Shown: positions 12,361-24,262, numbered from the stretch's first letter. The stretch is 64,000 nt of DNA from Guadua angustifolia (GCA_036346375.1 CM070508.1:15246852-15310851); one strand, 5' to 3'. A program made the numbers and translations. The notes: generated by a model not told the origin, from the letters alone.

Positions 12361-15300
12361 AGGTGACCGAGCGTGAGATCAACTATATATTCGGGGGCTC
12401 GGCTGCGTATGAGTCCAAGCGGAAGCAGAAGCTTACCGCTCGGGAGGTCAACGTAGTAACACCGACGACGCCCCAATTCCTGAGGTGGTCCAAAGTCCCA
12501 ATCACATTTGATCGCTCGGATCATCCCGACTGCGTCCCATTCCCGGGGAGATATCCTCTGGTCCTGGACCCAGTCGTGTGCAGCGTCAGGCTCAAGAGGG
12601 TGCTGGTCGACGGAGGAAGTGGGCTCAACGTCCTTTTCTCCAAAACCTTCGACGATATGAAGATCCCTTGCTCCGAGTTGAAGCGTGGAACGTCGCCGTT
12701 CCACGGGGTAATCCCCGGGACCTCGACGGTACCACTCGGGCAAATCACTCTCCCAGTGACGTTCGAGACTAAGGAGAACTACCGAACGGAGTATCTGAAC
12801 TTCGAGGTGGCTGATTTTGAGACGGCATACCATGCCATCTTGAGAAGGCCAGGATTGGCCAGATTCATGGCCGTCCCCCACTACACGTATCTGATGCTGA
12901 AGATGCCAGGTCCAAACGGCGTCATCACTGTTCGGGGAGATGTCAAGCAGTCCTTCATGTCTGACCGGGAAAGCTGCGACCTGGCTGAGCTACTGGTGGC
13001 GTCGACCGAGGCTGAGAGGATCCGGCAGTCGACCGCCCTCCCGTCGGGCGGGGGCGACGTTCCGACTGTAAAGCAAGCCAAGTCAGGTATGAAGCCTGAC
13101 GAGGGAGTCAAGAAGGTGATTCTCGACCCATCCAACTCGACCCAAACAGCCTTGATTGGGACAGGGCTTGATCCCAAATAGGAAGATGCGCTCGTCGCTT
13201 TCCTTCAGGCAAACCGGGACATTTTCGCTTGGAAGCCGTCCGACATGCCTGGTGTCCCTAGGGAGGTGATCGAGCATTCTCTCAATGTTGACGAAAAAGT
13301 AAAGCCCATCAAGCAGCGGCTCCGACGGTTCGCACAAGATCGCCGCGACGCCATCAGAGAGGAGATCACCAAGCTTCTAGCTGCTAATTTCATAAAAGAA
13401 GTGTACCATCCCGACTGGTTGGCGAATCCGGTCCTTGTACGCAAAAAGAATAAAAGTTGGCGCATGTGTGTCAATTACACTAATCTCAATAAGGCGTGCC
13501 CAAAGGATCCTTTCGGGTTGCCCCGCATTGATCAGGTAGTGGACTCGACTGCCGGGAGTGAACTCCTGAGTTTCCTAGACGCATACTCAGGGTACCATCA
13601 AATCAGGCTGAAGGAAGAAGACTGCATCAAGACCTCATTTATCACTCCGTTCAGTGCGTATTGCTATATCACAATGCCATTTGGGTTGAAAAACGCTGGC
13701 GTGACCTACCAGCGCGCTAAACAGCGGTGTTTTCACACTCAACTCGGACGCAACATGGAGGCATACGTAGACGACGTTGTGGTTAAAACCCGAGCGAAGG
13801 AAGACCTCACATCCGATCTGGCCGAGATGTTCGAGAGCCTACGGGCCTTCAAGATGAAGCTCAACCCCGAGAAGTGCGTTTTCGGGGCTCCCTCCAGGAA
13901 GCTGCTCGGATTTATCGTGTCCCGTCGCGGCATCGAGGCGAACCCCGAAAAAATCAATGCCATTCTCAAGATGAAACCGCCGATGCCAGAAGGAAGTCCA
14001 GAAGCTCACGGGGTGCATGGTGGCACTCGACCGGTTTATTTCCCGCCTGGGCACTCGGGGGATGCCGTTCTTCAAGCTCTTGAAGAAGTAAGACCACTTT
14101 CAATGGACCCCCGAGGCTCAACAGGCTTTCAAGGATCTAAAAGCGCTCCTGACCACACCTCCGGTATTGGTCGCGCCGGCGCCAGAGGAGCCTCTCCTGC
14201 TTTACATAGCATCAACGACTCACGTAGTCAGCGCTGCAATTGTGGTGGAGTGGCAGAAGGAGGGACACCTGCAAAGAGTTCAATGCCCGGTTTATTTCGT
14301 CAGTGAAGTATTGGGCTAATCCAAGATGCGGTACCCTCAAGTGCAGAAGCTTCTATACGCGGTACTGCTTACCTCTCATAAACTCAAACATTACTTTCAA
14401 GAACATTCCATTTCGGTGGTCACATCTTTTTCGATTGGGGATATACTCCACAATCGGGAGTCCACTGGGAGAATCGCCAAATGGGCGGTCGAGCTTGGGG
14501 CCTTCGAAATCTCCTTCAAACCCCGGACTGCCATCAAGTCTCAAGCGCTCGCTGACTTCATCGCCGCGTGGACAGAGTTGCAAGATCCCACAGCTGTGGA
14601 GGACCTCGAATACTGGACAATGTATTTCGACGATTCTCTCACGCTGAATGGTGCGGGGGCTGGCGTCGTGCTCATCTCCCCGACGGGGAAAAGCTGAAAT
14701 ACGTCCTTCAACTCCATTTTCTAGCATCAAACAACGCCGCCGAGTACGAGGCGCTCATACACGAGCTCCGTATCGCCATATCGTTCGGTATCCGACGATT
14801 GATGGTTCGCGAAGACTCTCAGCTGGTGATTAACCAAGTACAAAAAGAGTGGTCATGCGTTGATGACAGCATGGCTGCATATTGCTGGGAGGTGCGTAAG
14901 CTGGAGGACAAGTTTGACAGGCTAGAGCTCACTCATGTACTCCGTCGGGACAACGAAGCAGCAGACAAGCTCACCAGACTAGGCTCCAACCGGGCTACAG
15001 TCCCAGTCGGAATCTTCGTGGAAGAGCTTCACAACCCGACAACAAGTCGACAGCGGGAGTTGGGCAAATCAGGGGAGAAGTCGGCCGAGGCGGAAGTCTT
15101 GGTCATCAACCCCGACTGGACAAAACCCTATCTGGATTATCTGTTGAGGGACGAGCTTCCTGAAGATCGTGTCCAGGCCGAGTGCATCACGCGGCGAAGC
15201 AAAAGCTACGTGGTGGTCGGGGAGGAGCTCTTCCGAAAAAGTGCCTCCGAGGTCCTCAGACGGTGCATCTCGGAGCAAGAAGGGAAGAACCTCCTCAGAG

Positions 15301-16161
15301 AAATTCACTCGGGAATCTGTGGACACCATGCGGCATCAAGCACTCTGGTGGGCAAGGCTTATCGTCAAGATTTCTTCTGGCCGACTGCTGTAACAAACAC
15401 GGAGGATGTCGTCCGCACGTGCGAAGGCTGTTAGTTTTTTGCCCAGCAAATTCATATGCCAGCGCAGGAGCTGCAGACCATTCCGATCACTTGGCCGTTC
15501 GCTGTCTGGGGGCTCGACATAGTCGGACCTCTCAAAAAAGCCCAGGGTGGATTTGCTTTCCTCTTCGTCGCCATCGACAATTTCACCAAATGGATTGAGG
15601 CCAAGCCAGTTGCAACGATCACCGCGGTCAAAGCCATAGAATTTTTTCAAGAAATTGTCGTTAGATTCGGCGTGCCGAACAGGATCATCACAGACAACGG
15701 CACTCAATTCAGAAGTGAAGAATTCCAAGACTACCCCCAGCAGGGCTACCGGGCAGTCACCTTTTTTCCTAGTATATGGTTCGGAGGCGGTCCTACCTAC
15801 CGAGTTGGCATTCAGATCCCAACGGGTTCGGAACTACAAGGAAGCCGAGTCAAAAGAGGGCCGACTAGAAGATCTCGACAAGCTGGAGGAGGCAAGGGAC
15901 GTTGCATCCATCCAATCAGCTAAGTACCTCCAGGGTCTGCGCCGCTATCACGATCGAAATGTTCGAGGCCGAGGTTTCCCTAAAGGAGATCTGGTTCTTA
16001 GAAAGAATCAGAAAAGCGAGCACAAGCTCTCCCCAGGCTGGGAAGGCCCTTACATTGTCGACGAAGTGGTGCGCCCAGGATCTTACCGACTCAAGCATGA
16101 AGACAGCGTGGCACTCGGCAACACTTGGAACATAGAACAGCTACGTCGCTTCTACACTTAA
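12361..16161 (+). pseudogene. Tat-element pol: protease, RT, RNase H, integrase; broken
   Basis: Protease: active-site-like VDGGSG near 12607. Reverse transcriptase: 13245-13980 with KDPFGLPRIDQVVD, SFLDAYSGYHQI and the catalytic YVDDVVVK near 13765. RNase H: 14600-15000 with YFDDSLTLNGAGAG and NNAAEYEALIHEL. Integrase: HHCC-like segment 15300-15430, then GLDIVGPL and ITDNGTQF carrying two of the three catalytic acidic residues. A deletion near 15730 joins RSEEFQDY directly to TTPSRATGQSPF, removing the region with the third catalytic residue (Glu). Stops lie at 13179, about 14085, about 14318, 14695 and 15431, with a frameshift near 13980. It is clearly dead. Confidence 0.9.
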
Positions 16162-16597
16162 AATACGCATTTCATTGTATCGTTGTAATTAAGATCGTTC
16201 TTGACTTACTACTTACTTGATTCTCAACTAAGCAGTAAGTCGGGGGCTACACCTGACAGTGTCTAAATGGGATGCAAACATTTACCTTATCCTTTTGAGA
16301 TGCATTTTGCTTTTTTTCTTCCTAGCGGCCATGATTAAAATCGAGTGCTGTAAACTTCGAGTAGCAAAATTCTGAACGATGAAATCTAGCTACCCGGATA
16401 CGTGTCTAAGAAAAAGAGCCACGCGCTCACTCGAGGCACTCGGGGGCTAGGCCAGTCAGATAGAACACTCAAACAAAAAGATAATATGCATTCAGAGGAA
16501 TTCAGAAAACCACAAAATATATTATCATCATAGATTTATATTGAACATTATGTCCAATTACATATTTTTACATAAGTATCTTCAAAAGCAGCTGAAC

Positions 16598-16897
16598 CTA
16601 CGCGGCGCGGCGAGCACGGCCCAAGGCCTTGACAAGGACGTCCGCGACCTCAGAGAGGGCTGGGACGACCTTAAGGAGAACCTCCACGGCAGCGGCGTCG
16701 CGGGCGGCGGCTTCCTCCTCCGCCGCCAGTTCAGCAAGGGCGAGATCGTAGTCCTCCCAGAGCTCCTCCTCGGTGACCTCCGGGGCGGGAGCATCATCCC
16801 CGAAGTCAAAGATCAACTCCTCCACCGGAGGTGGAGGCGGAGGCGAGGGCGGAGCTGCTTCGGCACCGGGAACGACGGAGCTTGAGGAAGACGCCAT
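16598..16897 (-). CDS. Small antisense ORF of the Tat element (99 aa, function unknown)
   Basis: An uninterrupted minus-strand frame starts at MASSSSSVV (16897) and stops at 16598. It is Pro-rich, then acidic (EELIFDFGDD, EVTEEELWEDYD), then a helical Ala/Glu/Leu-rich end. About 80 bp upstream on the same strand is TATATATAG (16979-16987), a good TATA box. Antisense extra ORFs downstream of pol are known in Tat-lineage elements. This one is open although gag-pol has decayed. It could instead be the 3' gene of a two-gene antisense unit. Confidence 0.55.
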   Translation of the reverse strand: MASSSSSVVPGAEAAPPSPPPPPPVEELIFDFGDDAPAPEVTEEELWEDYDLALAELAAEEEAAARDAAAVEVLLKVVPALSEVADVLVKALGRARRAA

Positions 16898-16978
16898 TAG
16901 AAGACTTCTGAAGAAGTGAAGAAATGAAGATGCGAAAATGAGAAGAACGGGCGATCGCTCCGGTAGCGGTGATGCCCT

Positions 16979-16987
16979 ATATATATA
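16979..16987 (-). promoter_or_regulatory. Putative TATA box for the small antisense ORF
   Basis: Minus strand CTATATATATAG, about 80 bp upstream of the ATG at 16897, inside the transposon 3' region. Confidence 0.45.
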
Positions 16988-17209
16988 GCCGAAGGCAAAC
17001 AACCCAAACCATACCTCTACGGGAAGTTGAAACGCCTCTGAGAACACACGGGTGCCAAGGCAGCATTAAAAATGCACTAGCGCGGGAGACTAAGCGGGGC
17101 GTTGACAGCGCATGACGCATGGGAAAGCTTCTTCGGGCACGGTGAAGCCACTCATGATCAACAGTAATCGCATTAAAAGAAGTGTGGTAATTACAATCCT
17201 AGTCAGCAT

Positions 17210-19841
17210 TTACAAGAGATCCAAGTCTAGATTTTCTGCCAAGGAGGAGGCCACGTCCCTAACTTCATCAAGAAGAGCGGCAGCTTGATCATCATCGACG
17301 GAACAGGCGAAGCCTTCCTTAACAGCCTCCAGCTCCACTCCGGGATAAAGCGACTTCACGATGGCCAATACTTGGCAAGCGCTCATGATCGACGTCTCCC
17401 GGATGTGGGCCCTAAGCCTTTCGGGACCCGTTGATGGCAAGGAAAGGGCTTCATCCTCGCTGCTCGGCTCAGCACCTCCAGGGCTCAGGAACTTGGTCAT
17501 CTCTTTGACAGAGTCGCGGAATTTGTCGTGAAGCTCGTGAGAGGTCTTGATCTCTCCATTGAGGACATTGACCTGCTCCTGCGACTCTCTCTTGTTCACT
17601 ACAAACCAGTCGGATCGCCATTAGAAGCACTACAAACGCAAGGGATGTGGCGCCGAGTGGGGTAGATATATACCTTCCAGCTCCTGCGCCAATCTAGCGT
17701 TGTCAGCCCGAGTTTGGGACTCGGAGTTCTTCAGCGCCTGGACCTGCCCGCGAAGGCCTGAAGCAATGGACGAAGTCGGAAGACAATAACAACCAAGTTG
17801 GCGACCAAGCAAGTGAAGGAGCACCCACCTTGAAGCGTCTCCGTCAGGATTTGGATTTGGGCCCGGAGCTTTTGCTGCTCGGCCTCGCCGTCACGTCGGA
17901 TGCGCTCCAAATTTGCCTCATACTTCTCATGCTCCCTAACCTTGGGGAGTATCTCCTTGAGGAGGGCGTCCCTTTGCTCGAAGCGCTCCCCCAGCGCTTG
18001 AAGAATTCCGGGAGAATGAGGAACATACACCGCTCGGCACGAATAGAAGAAGAAGAAAACGGCTTACCTGGATCAGCTGGGCGCCTTTTATGGCATTTTG
18101 GTAGAGCTCCTCCCTCAATTTCTCGTCCCCCTCGCCGAAAGCCTTCCACTTATCCTTGTGGCAGAAAAAGATCCGGAGTGGAGGCTGGGGGTTGGGTGTG
18201 GGATGGGAGGGCTGTCGGGGAATCTCTTCCACTGGAGGCGAGGAGTTGGCGGTGGCCTCCGATGCTACCGCCTTGGTGGCCGGCTCGGGCGCCCCTGCAG
18301 GCGGCGGGGGAGTCGCCCCTGTGTCGCCGGGCTCGGCAGCAGTGGGCAGGGAGGCACTGCCCGCTCTGGTGTGGTTTCATCCCCGACGGACGCCGCAGCA
18401 GGCGGTGAGACCGCTCCCTCCTGGCCTACATCTCCCGAAGGTGCAGCAGTCGGGGCCTTCAGGGGGACTTCCGCTCTCGGCACCCTGGTCACCGGGGAAA
18501 AAGTTAAGCGCACACCAAGAGAACAACAACAAGGAGTGATGGGGGGGACTGACCTGTCGGACCTCCTTATCCTTGTCTTGAGCCATTTTCGAGTGGCTGA
18601 ACCACTCGGGGAAGGGTCCGAAGCCACTCGGGCCCTGGGGGGGCGAGGCGCCGACTTCTTGACATACGCCCCCGTAGGCCTCCGGATGGTCGGGCCCTCG
18701 GGGGGTGTTGCGGCGCCGGCTCCCGCTCGGCGGCTTCCTCGGTGGTAGGCCCCTTCCTTTTCGTGCTCGGCTCCTCAGATGAGGGATCGGCGGGTCGCTT
18801 CACCGCGGCGCTCTGGCATGGAGAAGCATGAAGAAGGGGGGATCCGAGGAAAAGGCAACGCGATCCTGCGAAGAACAGCAAAAATAGAGTCAGTCGGCAG
18901 TCGGCTGGTGATCAACAATCAAGCATTAGTAAGCTCGAAGTACTCACCTCGGGAGGGGGATTCGCCAAGCAGAAGGCCCTCGGAATGCCCTCGGGGAGGA
19001 TTGCGACATCCGGGGCTAGGAGATCGCTCATCCAGATGATGAGCAGCTCTCGGTCGATGTCTTCGGCGGCCTCCCACGTTGGATCGTTCTCCCGGTATTC
19101 ATACCCCAGGAAGACTCGCTCCTTGATAGGTTGCACCCGGCGAACGGCGAAGTTGGAAAGGATCCCGACGCCGGTTAGGCCCGCCTCCTTCAGGTCGCAG
19201 ATCAAGGCAAGGAGCTCGTTGACCTGCCCCATTTCATGGTCTGGGGGGACTACGGTCCAAGAAGAAGTAATCCTCGGGGGCTCCCCGGAGAAGGAAGGAA
19301 AGCCAAGATCAAGGTTGGCGCAATAGAACCATTCCCGGTGCCAACCCTTGTTTGAAGTCCTAAAGGGGATGGCAAAATAAATCTTCCTCGCCCCATCTCT
19401 CAGTTGGAAATCGACGCCTCCGACCGCCTTAGGGGCACTCCTGCTCGGGAAGGGCTTCAGGAGGAAAAGTTGGCGGAAAAGGTTAAAATGCGGTCGAATT
19501 CCAAGAAACGCCTCGCAAAGATGGATGAAGACAGCGATGTGGAGGATTGAATTGGGGTTCAAATGAACCAGCTCGATGCCACAGAAGTGAAGGAGCCTAT
19601 GGAAAAAAGCGCTGGCCGGAAGACCGAACCCGCGCTGGAAGAAGGATTCGAAGACGACGATCTCCTCAGAGCGAGGGGTGGGATAAGACTCGCTGCAGGC
19701 CGGGCGGGCGCTGATCAATGTCGCCGGCGGCATGACTCCCATGGTGACCATCGCGTCCAAATGTGCCTTCGTTAGTGCTGATGGAACCCAATCGTGAGCT
19801 GGAGGCGGCGCGGAGGTATCTTGGGAAGGCGGAATCGACAT
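17210..19841 (-). CDS. Six-exon antisense gene inside the Tat element (gypsy-associated aORF)
   Basis: Likely exons: 18948-19841, 18554-18865, 18068-18484, 17829-17996, 17674-17757 and 17210-17598. Donors are GTGAGT, GTCAGT, GTAAGC, GTGGGT and GTATAT; each acceptor is an AG. Exon 1 (298 aa from MSIPPSQDTS) resembles the grass family called 'putative gypsy type transposon' (Transposase_28-like, from memory), with GFGLPASAFFHRLLHF and LNPNSILHIAVFIHLCEAF. Exons 2-3 are Pro/Ser/charged linkers. Exons 4-6 predict a coiled coil (ERFEQRDALLKEIL; LRAQIQILTETLQ) and an acidic C-terminus. The frame is consistent in exon 1 and across exons 4-6; exons 2-3 contain probable indels (near 18800 and 18330). 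The start at 19841 lies about 160 bp below a weak TATA (19997-20003). Function unknown. Confidence 0.6.
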
Positions 19842-20395
19842 TCTCGGAAGGAATCGTCGGCGGCGCAAAGGCAAAGGCGCGGCGGTGGCTAACCCTAGCA
19901 ATGCAGCTTGCGAGGAAGGCGATGGACTTTTCGGAGACGAAGAAGCAGAGGTGCGATGTGTGATGGAAGACTCGAGTCCTGTGCGGCGCCTTGGAACTAT
20001 AAAGGGTGATGATGGATCCTGCCCGGGGGTGGGGACCATGCCTCAACGCGCCCGTTGCTGCCAGGTTTGACCAGAGCGTGCCTCATTTTGTCCTAGCCAA
20101 CTGAGCACCACGATCATGGTGGGCAGTTGTCGCCAGGGCAAAAAATCAGTTCGCGATATGGTACACCCCACGTTGGGTCAATTGCCGGTTTCCATTCCGA
20201 ACGGAACCTTGGTGCCTTCCGAACCAAAATTTGGAACGTGTCTCCGTGATATGCCCCATGTCGGGTCACTTGTTGGTTGCCGCACGACGGAATCAGATGT
20301 CACGGAAAGGCACAGATCAAGGATTCCGAGGGTATGCCCCATGATGGCCAAGCTGTGAACCGATACGATCGGGCATGGGTATCACTCGGCTAATC

Positions 20396-20735
20396 AAGGT
20401 ACGCTCCATGTTGAGCCGACTGCTGTACATGTACAGGTACCACTCGGCTAAAGGCCAAATGATGGTGCGCCCCATGACGGGCCATGCTATGCTCCGATAT
20501 GATCGAGTATGGGCATCATTAAACCAATCTAAGGTACGCTCCATGTTGAGCCGACTACTGTACATGTACAGGTACCACTCGGCTAAAGGCCAAATGATGG
20601 TGCGCCCCATGACGGGCCATGCTATGCTCCGGCATGATCAAGTATGGGCATCATTAAACCAATCTAAGGTACGCTCCATGTTGAGCCGACTGCTGTACAC
20701 GTACAGGTACCGCTCGGCTAAAAGCCAACCCAAAC
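20396..20735. repeat. 135-bp tandem repeat (about 2.5 copies) in the Tat 3' region
   Basis: The unit starting AAGGTACGCTCCATG occurs at 20396, 20531 and 20666 (partial, diverging by about 20735). Each carries GTACATGTACAGGTACC and CATGACGGGCCATGC. It lies between the antisense gene and the 3' LTR. Tandem repeats in this position are a known feature of Tat elements and a proposed source of satellite DNA. Confidence 0.9.
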
Positions 20736-20976
20736 GGGGATACGCTCCAGGGGTGGCCAGCCATCAACTCCCCAACAAATTGGGCTGAATATCATTCAGA
20801 AGGATTGGCACGGAGTTATCGAGTTCTTCACGACCTCCTTACCGACAGTATAGCATTCGGCGGAGAAGGCCAGTAAAGAAGTCACGCCGGGGCTGGGAAG
20901 CATCTGGCAAATATCATGGCGGCCGAAAAGCAGCCAAAGGACGGCAGCTCGGTCGCGAAGCACTCGGGGGCCACTA

Positions 20977-21526
20977 TGGAATATACAGACCCGGGTATCT
21001 GCTTAATGGGCCGACTGGATCGTCCCAAGGGGTGGGCTAGGCCAGCCACGCAGAAAAGAGAGATTTTCTAGAAGGCCCAGTTGTACGCAGTAGAGATAAA
21101 GACCGGGAGAAGGAACAGACAGGGTAGGTAGACAATGTCTGCGCCACTGCAAAGGGCGGCTCTGCCTTGCATGCTCTCAGACATGGTCGGCCACTACACA
21201 GAGATCTCTCCTCTGCGCCTAACTACCTGTTGCTCTGCTCGCCTCAACAACTTCCCTTCTTTGTCTGTGAGAGACCCTTCTCTGCTGTATAAAGAGAAGG
21301 GGAGCTTCGAGAGAAAAGAGAGAGGAGAGAAATCTGTAAGAGAGAACTTGTAAGCAAGAACACTCTTCCAAAAACACCAGAAACACCGAATGCAGGACTA
21401 GGGTATTATCTCCATTGGAGAGCCCGAACCTGGGTAAAATCGTCTTGTGTCTTGCGTTAGCATCAGACTCAAATCTTCCGCCTTGCCTCGTTCATTCTTC
21501 TATATTGCCGATCACAAACATCGACA
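20977..21526 (+). repeat. 3' LTR of the Tat element
   Basis: Starts TGGAATATACAG after CACTCGGGGGCCACTA and ends ACATCGACA. Pairs with 9999-10544. Confidence 0.9.
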
Positions 21527-22480
21527 CAAGTTTAGGTTTTCCTCTATATAAGTCCTTGAGAAGCATAGAGGAAGGCAAGTCTCTATACTCTATATTAAGG
21601 TTTTCATAAGATTTTGGCTTTCTTGTGTAGGTGTGTGAGTGCACCTTGGAAGTTTTGCCCTCAGATGAGAGACTTTGTAAACATTCTTCATGATCTTAAT
21701 ACAAATCATCTTTATGTTCAAATTTTATCTCAAGCTTTGATCTTCTTCTTGCTTTGCTCTTGATCTTTTCTTGCGGTTTCTTTCTTACTTGATCTCGTGC
21801 TACCAAGAATATATGATTGATAGATGTATCATCTATAGATTATCTCCTCAATCATCTAGACAAGCTTCTTTTTTATCATCAAAGTTTCTCTAAGAAACTA
21901 GTTTTTAAGTTGAGAATGAAGTTCTTGATGTAGATCTTGATTCTGCTTGTGTGAGGGATCCTTCTTGGGTATTCTTGTTTGCTATGACATAAGTGATGCC
22001 ATCTAAGATCATCAAAATCCCACAAGCAAGTTTAGGGCTAAGTCTTTGTTCTTGAGCTCATTTTTGTGGACTCTTCCTTGAACTAGAAAAAAAGTCAAAA
22101 CTTTAATGTCAATTCTTGCAATTGAAGGTTGAAATAGATTCCTGACTTCCATAGTAAAATGCCTACAAAAGTTCATGAGTGTTAGATTAGTCGATCAAAA
22201 GTTACATAGATTTTTGATTTTGAACTCATGCTGATTTCACTATTCACCCCTGTCTTGACTGTTCACCGGCACTACCTCTACTGTAGCATGGTAGTACCGG
22301 TGTTACTGTTCATCCAGCACTACCACCTCAGTAGCGCGGTAGTGCCGCCTTAGAGCTAATTTCTTGAAAGTTTTTCTTTGTCCGCACTTCTTCAGTATAG
22401 TGAGGTTTTAGTTGGTTTCCTTGGGTAAAAATTGATTTGTGATCATTCACCCTCTGGTCACTATTTTTAGTCCTTTAATT
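21527..22480 (+). mobile_element. Right part of the split Ty1/copia LTR remnant
   Basis: Begins with an LTR-like promoter (CTCTATATAAG at about 21541), followed by a T-rich leader. At 22260-22350 it has the GGCACTACC / GGTAGTGCCG modules also seen at 9010-9420. The end is approximate and no primer-binding site follows, so a solo or truncated LTR is likely. Confidence 0.4.
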
Positions 22481-22599
22481 TCTGTGTCATCCACCTGGTA
22501 CTAATGCATTATGCCTCCAGCTCCCTCAACTATTTTATTTTTTTAACCGTTCAATTTGATTTTGCATATTTGCATGGGGGAGCTAGCATCATTCTAGTA

Positions 22600-22830
22600 T
22601 GTCCAATATTTTTTTTAAAAAAATGATGAGCTCTGATATTCATTAAAGAATGAGAACAATAGCCAGGCTATAAACTCTCACACATGTACACACACCCACA
22701 CACGTGCTACACCATGGCTCTACGAGTTCTCACGCTTAAACGTGGGTGGCTGGGCTCCCACGCTGAGCCTCAGCCAACGGAGCTAGGCTCGGTGCTCGTA
22801 CATCTAACATTTTTATACTTTTCGTATTTA
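22600..22830 (-). mobile_element. Possible SINE-like repeat
   Basis: On the minus strand TAGCTCCGTTGG resembles a tRNA-type A box, and a degenerate second box and a T-rich tail follow. The similarity is by eye only. 22850-23507 around it is AT-rich with nothing else recognised. Confidence 0.3.
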
Positions 22831-23507
22831 CTTTGTTGTCTAAACTGAGGAGTGTTGCGACATGTCAATTAGAGGTGGTTGTTACTGGATACTTCTACCA
22901 GTTCTTGTGCTCCACTTTTGTTGATTTGAGGGTTCAACTTCTTTTTATTGAATTCGGGCGTTCGGCTTTCTAATTCTGCTGTTAGAAAATAAATAGTTTT
23001 GTCTAGTTTTTGTCACCTTCATCAACTTATAGCTGATGGAATCGTGCATGAAATATTCGCGGTAACCATGACGCATTGCATCAGAAATTGGCTTATATCC
23101 TGTTTCCCTGCCTTTTTATAGCTTGTTGCATTGCTCTAGCAGTTTTTTACTCCCGTCTAAGTTTTTTAAGGTATATTTTTTAATAACATATAGATCAAAA
23201 AGATATTAAAAATAACTAGATTATCCTTAATTATTATCACTAAACACTACATTCAATGCACACATGTAGAGAATATAAAGTAAAGATAGATATTTATTAA
23301 GGTATGAAGGGAACATCACACCAATTTTGCATCTATGTATGAAATACACCATATATCTGTGGACAAGCCTATTAAAAAACACGTCTTATAAATTTAGATA
23401 GAGGGGGTATAAGCATTTGGTTTGTGGGATCCTCCGAGGATTCCAAATAATCTTTTAGTAATTCTACGAGAGTACTCAAACAACCAGTAAGTTGAACATG
23501 ATCTAAG

Positions 23508-23745
23508 GGTGTGTTTGGTAGGGCTCTAGCTCCATCAGATTCGTGGATCTGGTGGTTACGGATCTGGTGGAGTTGGGTATTCCTAACTTCACCAGATCAG
23601 CTGGAGCTGTGAATACATTAATAGTGTTTAGATTGATCATCTTGTTTACATTTTAGACAAAAATATAAACTTAATTCACTTTATTTTAGCCTACAAGTTT
23701 CAAATCTCATGTGAAATTGGGATCTGGTGTTTTACCAAACATGTC
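23508..23745. mobile_element. MITE with GGTGTGTTTGGT termini (copy 1)
   Basis: The 238-bp element starts GGTGTGTTTGGTAGG and ends TACCAAACATGTC. It is flanked by CTAAG at 23503-23507 and 23746-23750. A relative sits at 42150-42377 in the histone deacetylase pseudogene; both share an internal stretch around CATCTTGTTTACATTTTAG. Confidence 0.75.
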
Positions 23746-23819
23746 CTAAGTTTGTCTTAGGAACCGGATTGCCATCAATTCGAGAAATCTAATTTCTGTA
23801 GAACATGATGTCTATCTTA

Positions 23820-24262
23820 GATTGATAAGGAAAATGAATCTTTTCTATTGCTGTTTTACTCTTTTTTTTATTTATCATAGTCAAATTCTGAAGTTTTGGA
23901 ATTTAAAATCCAAATTAAAATTTTTTCAATATATGAATAATAGATTTTGGAATCTTAAATTAAGGCAATTTAAATTTCAAAATTCAAATTTTCAAGTTTG
24001 GTTTTCAAAATCCCTTTTTTGAAGTTTCGGATGATGGATTTCAAAATTTTAAGTTCTAATAATTTAAATTTTACAAATTCGAATTTTTAAGTTATAATTT
24101 TTGAATTTTAGACTTTTGGATCTCAAGAATTTAAATTCCAAAATCAAACTTTTAAGTTTTCAAAATTCAAAAATCTAAAAAGCTGAACTTTTGGATCATA
24201 AATTTGAAATTTTAAATGTTGTAATTTTAAATTGTAAAATTCAATATATATATATATATATA
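23820..24262. repeat. AT-rich degenerate tract ending in a short TA microsatellite
   Basis: Repeats of AAATTC/GAATTT/CAAAAT words run to about 24240, then about 10 TA units. It has no coding character. 24263-24724 is unassigned intergenic DNA. Confidence 0.7.

Larger units (their letters stand above)
9999..21526 (+). mobile_element. Ty3/gypsy LTR retrotransposon, Tat lineage, with antisense genes
   Basis: Complete structure: 5' LTR 9999-10544, primer-binding site, gag, pol (protease-RT-RNase H-integrase), a long 3' region with two minus-strand genes, a tandem repeat array, polypurine-like CACTCGGGGGCCACTA, and 3' LTR 20977-21526. The gag-pol type and the long 3' region fit the Tat lineage. 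The LTRs differ by many substitutions and small indels, and gag-pol carries stops and frameshifts, so the copy is old and cannot encode its own mobility. No target duplication is seen: the left flank is TGTTG and the right flank is CAAGT. Confidence 0.9.

Noticed and set aside
11772..12881. 369-codon minus-strand open frame opposite gag/pol
   Set aside because: It is the antisense shadow of GC-rich gag-protease coding sequence. No family motifs, splice structure or promoter, unlike the true antisense genes at 16.6-19.8 kb.
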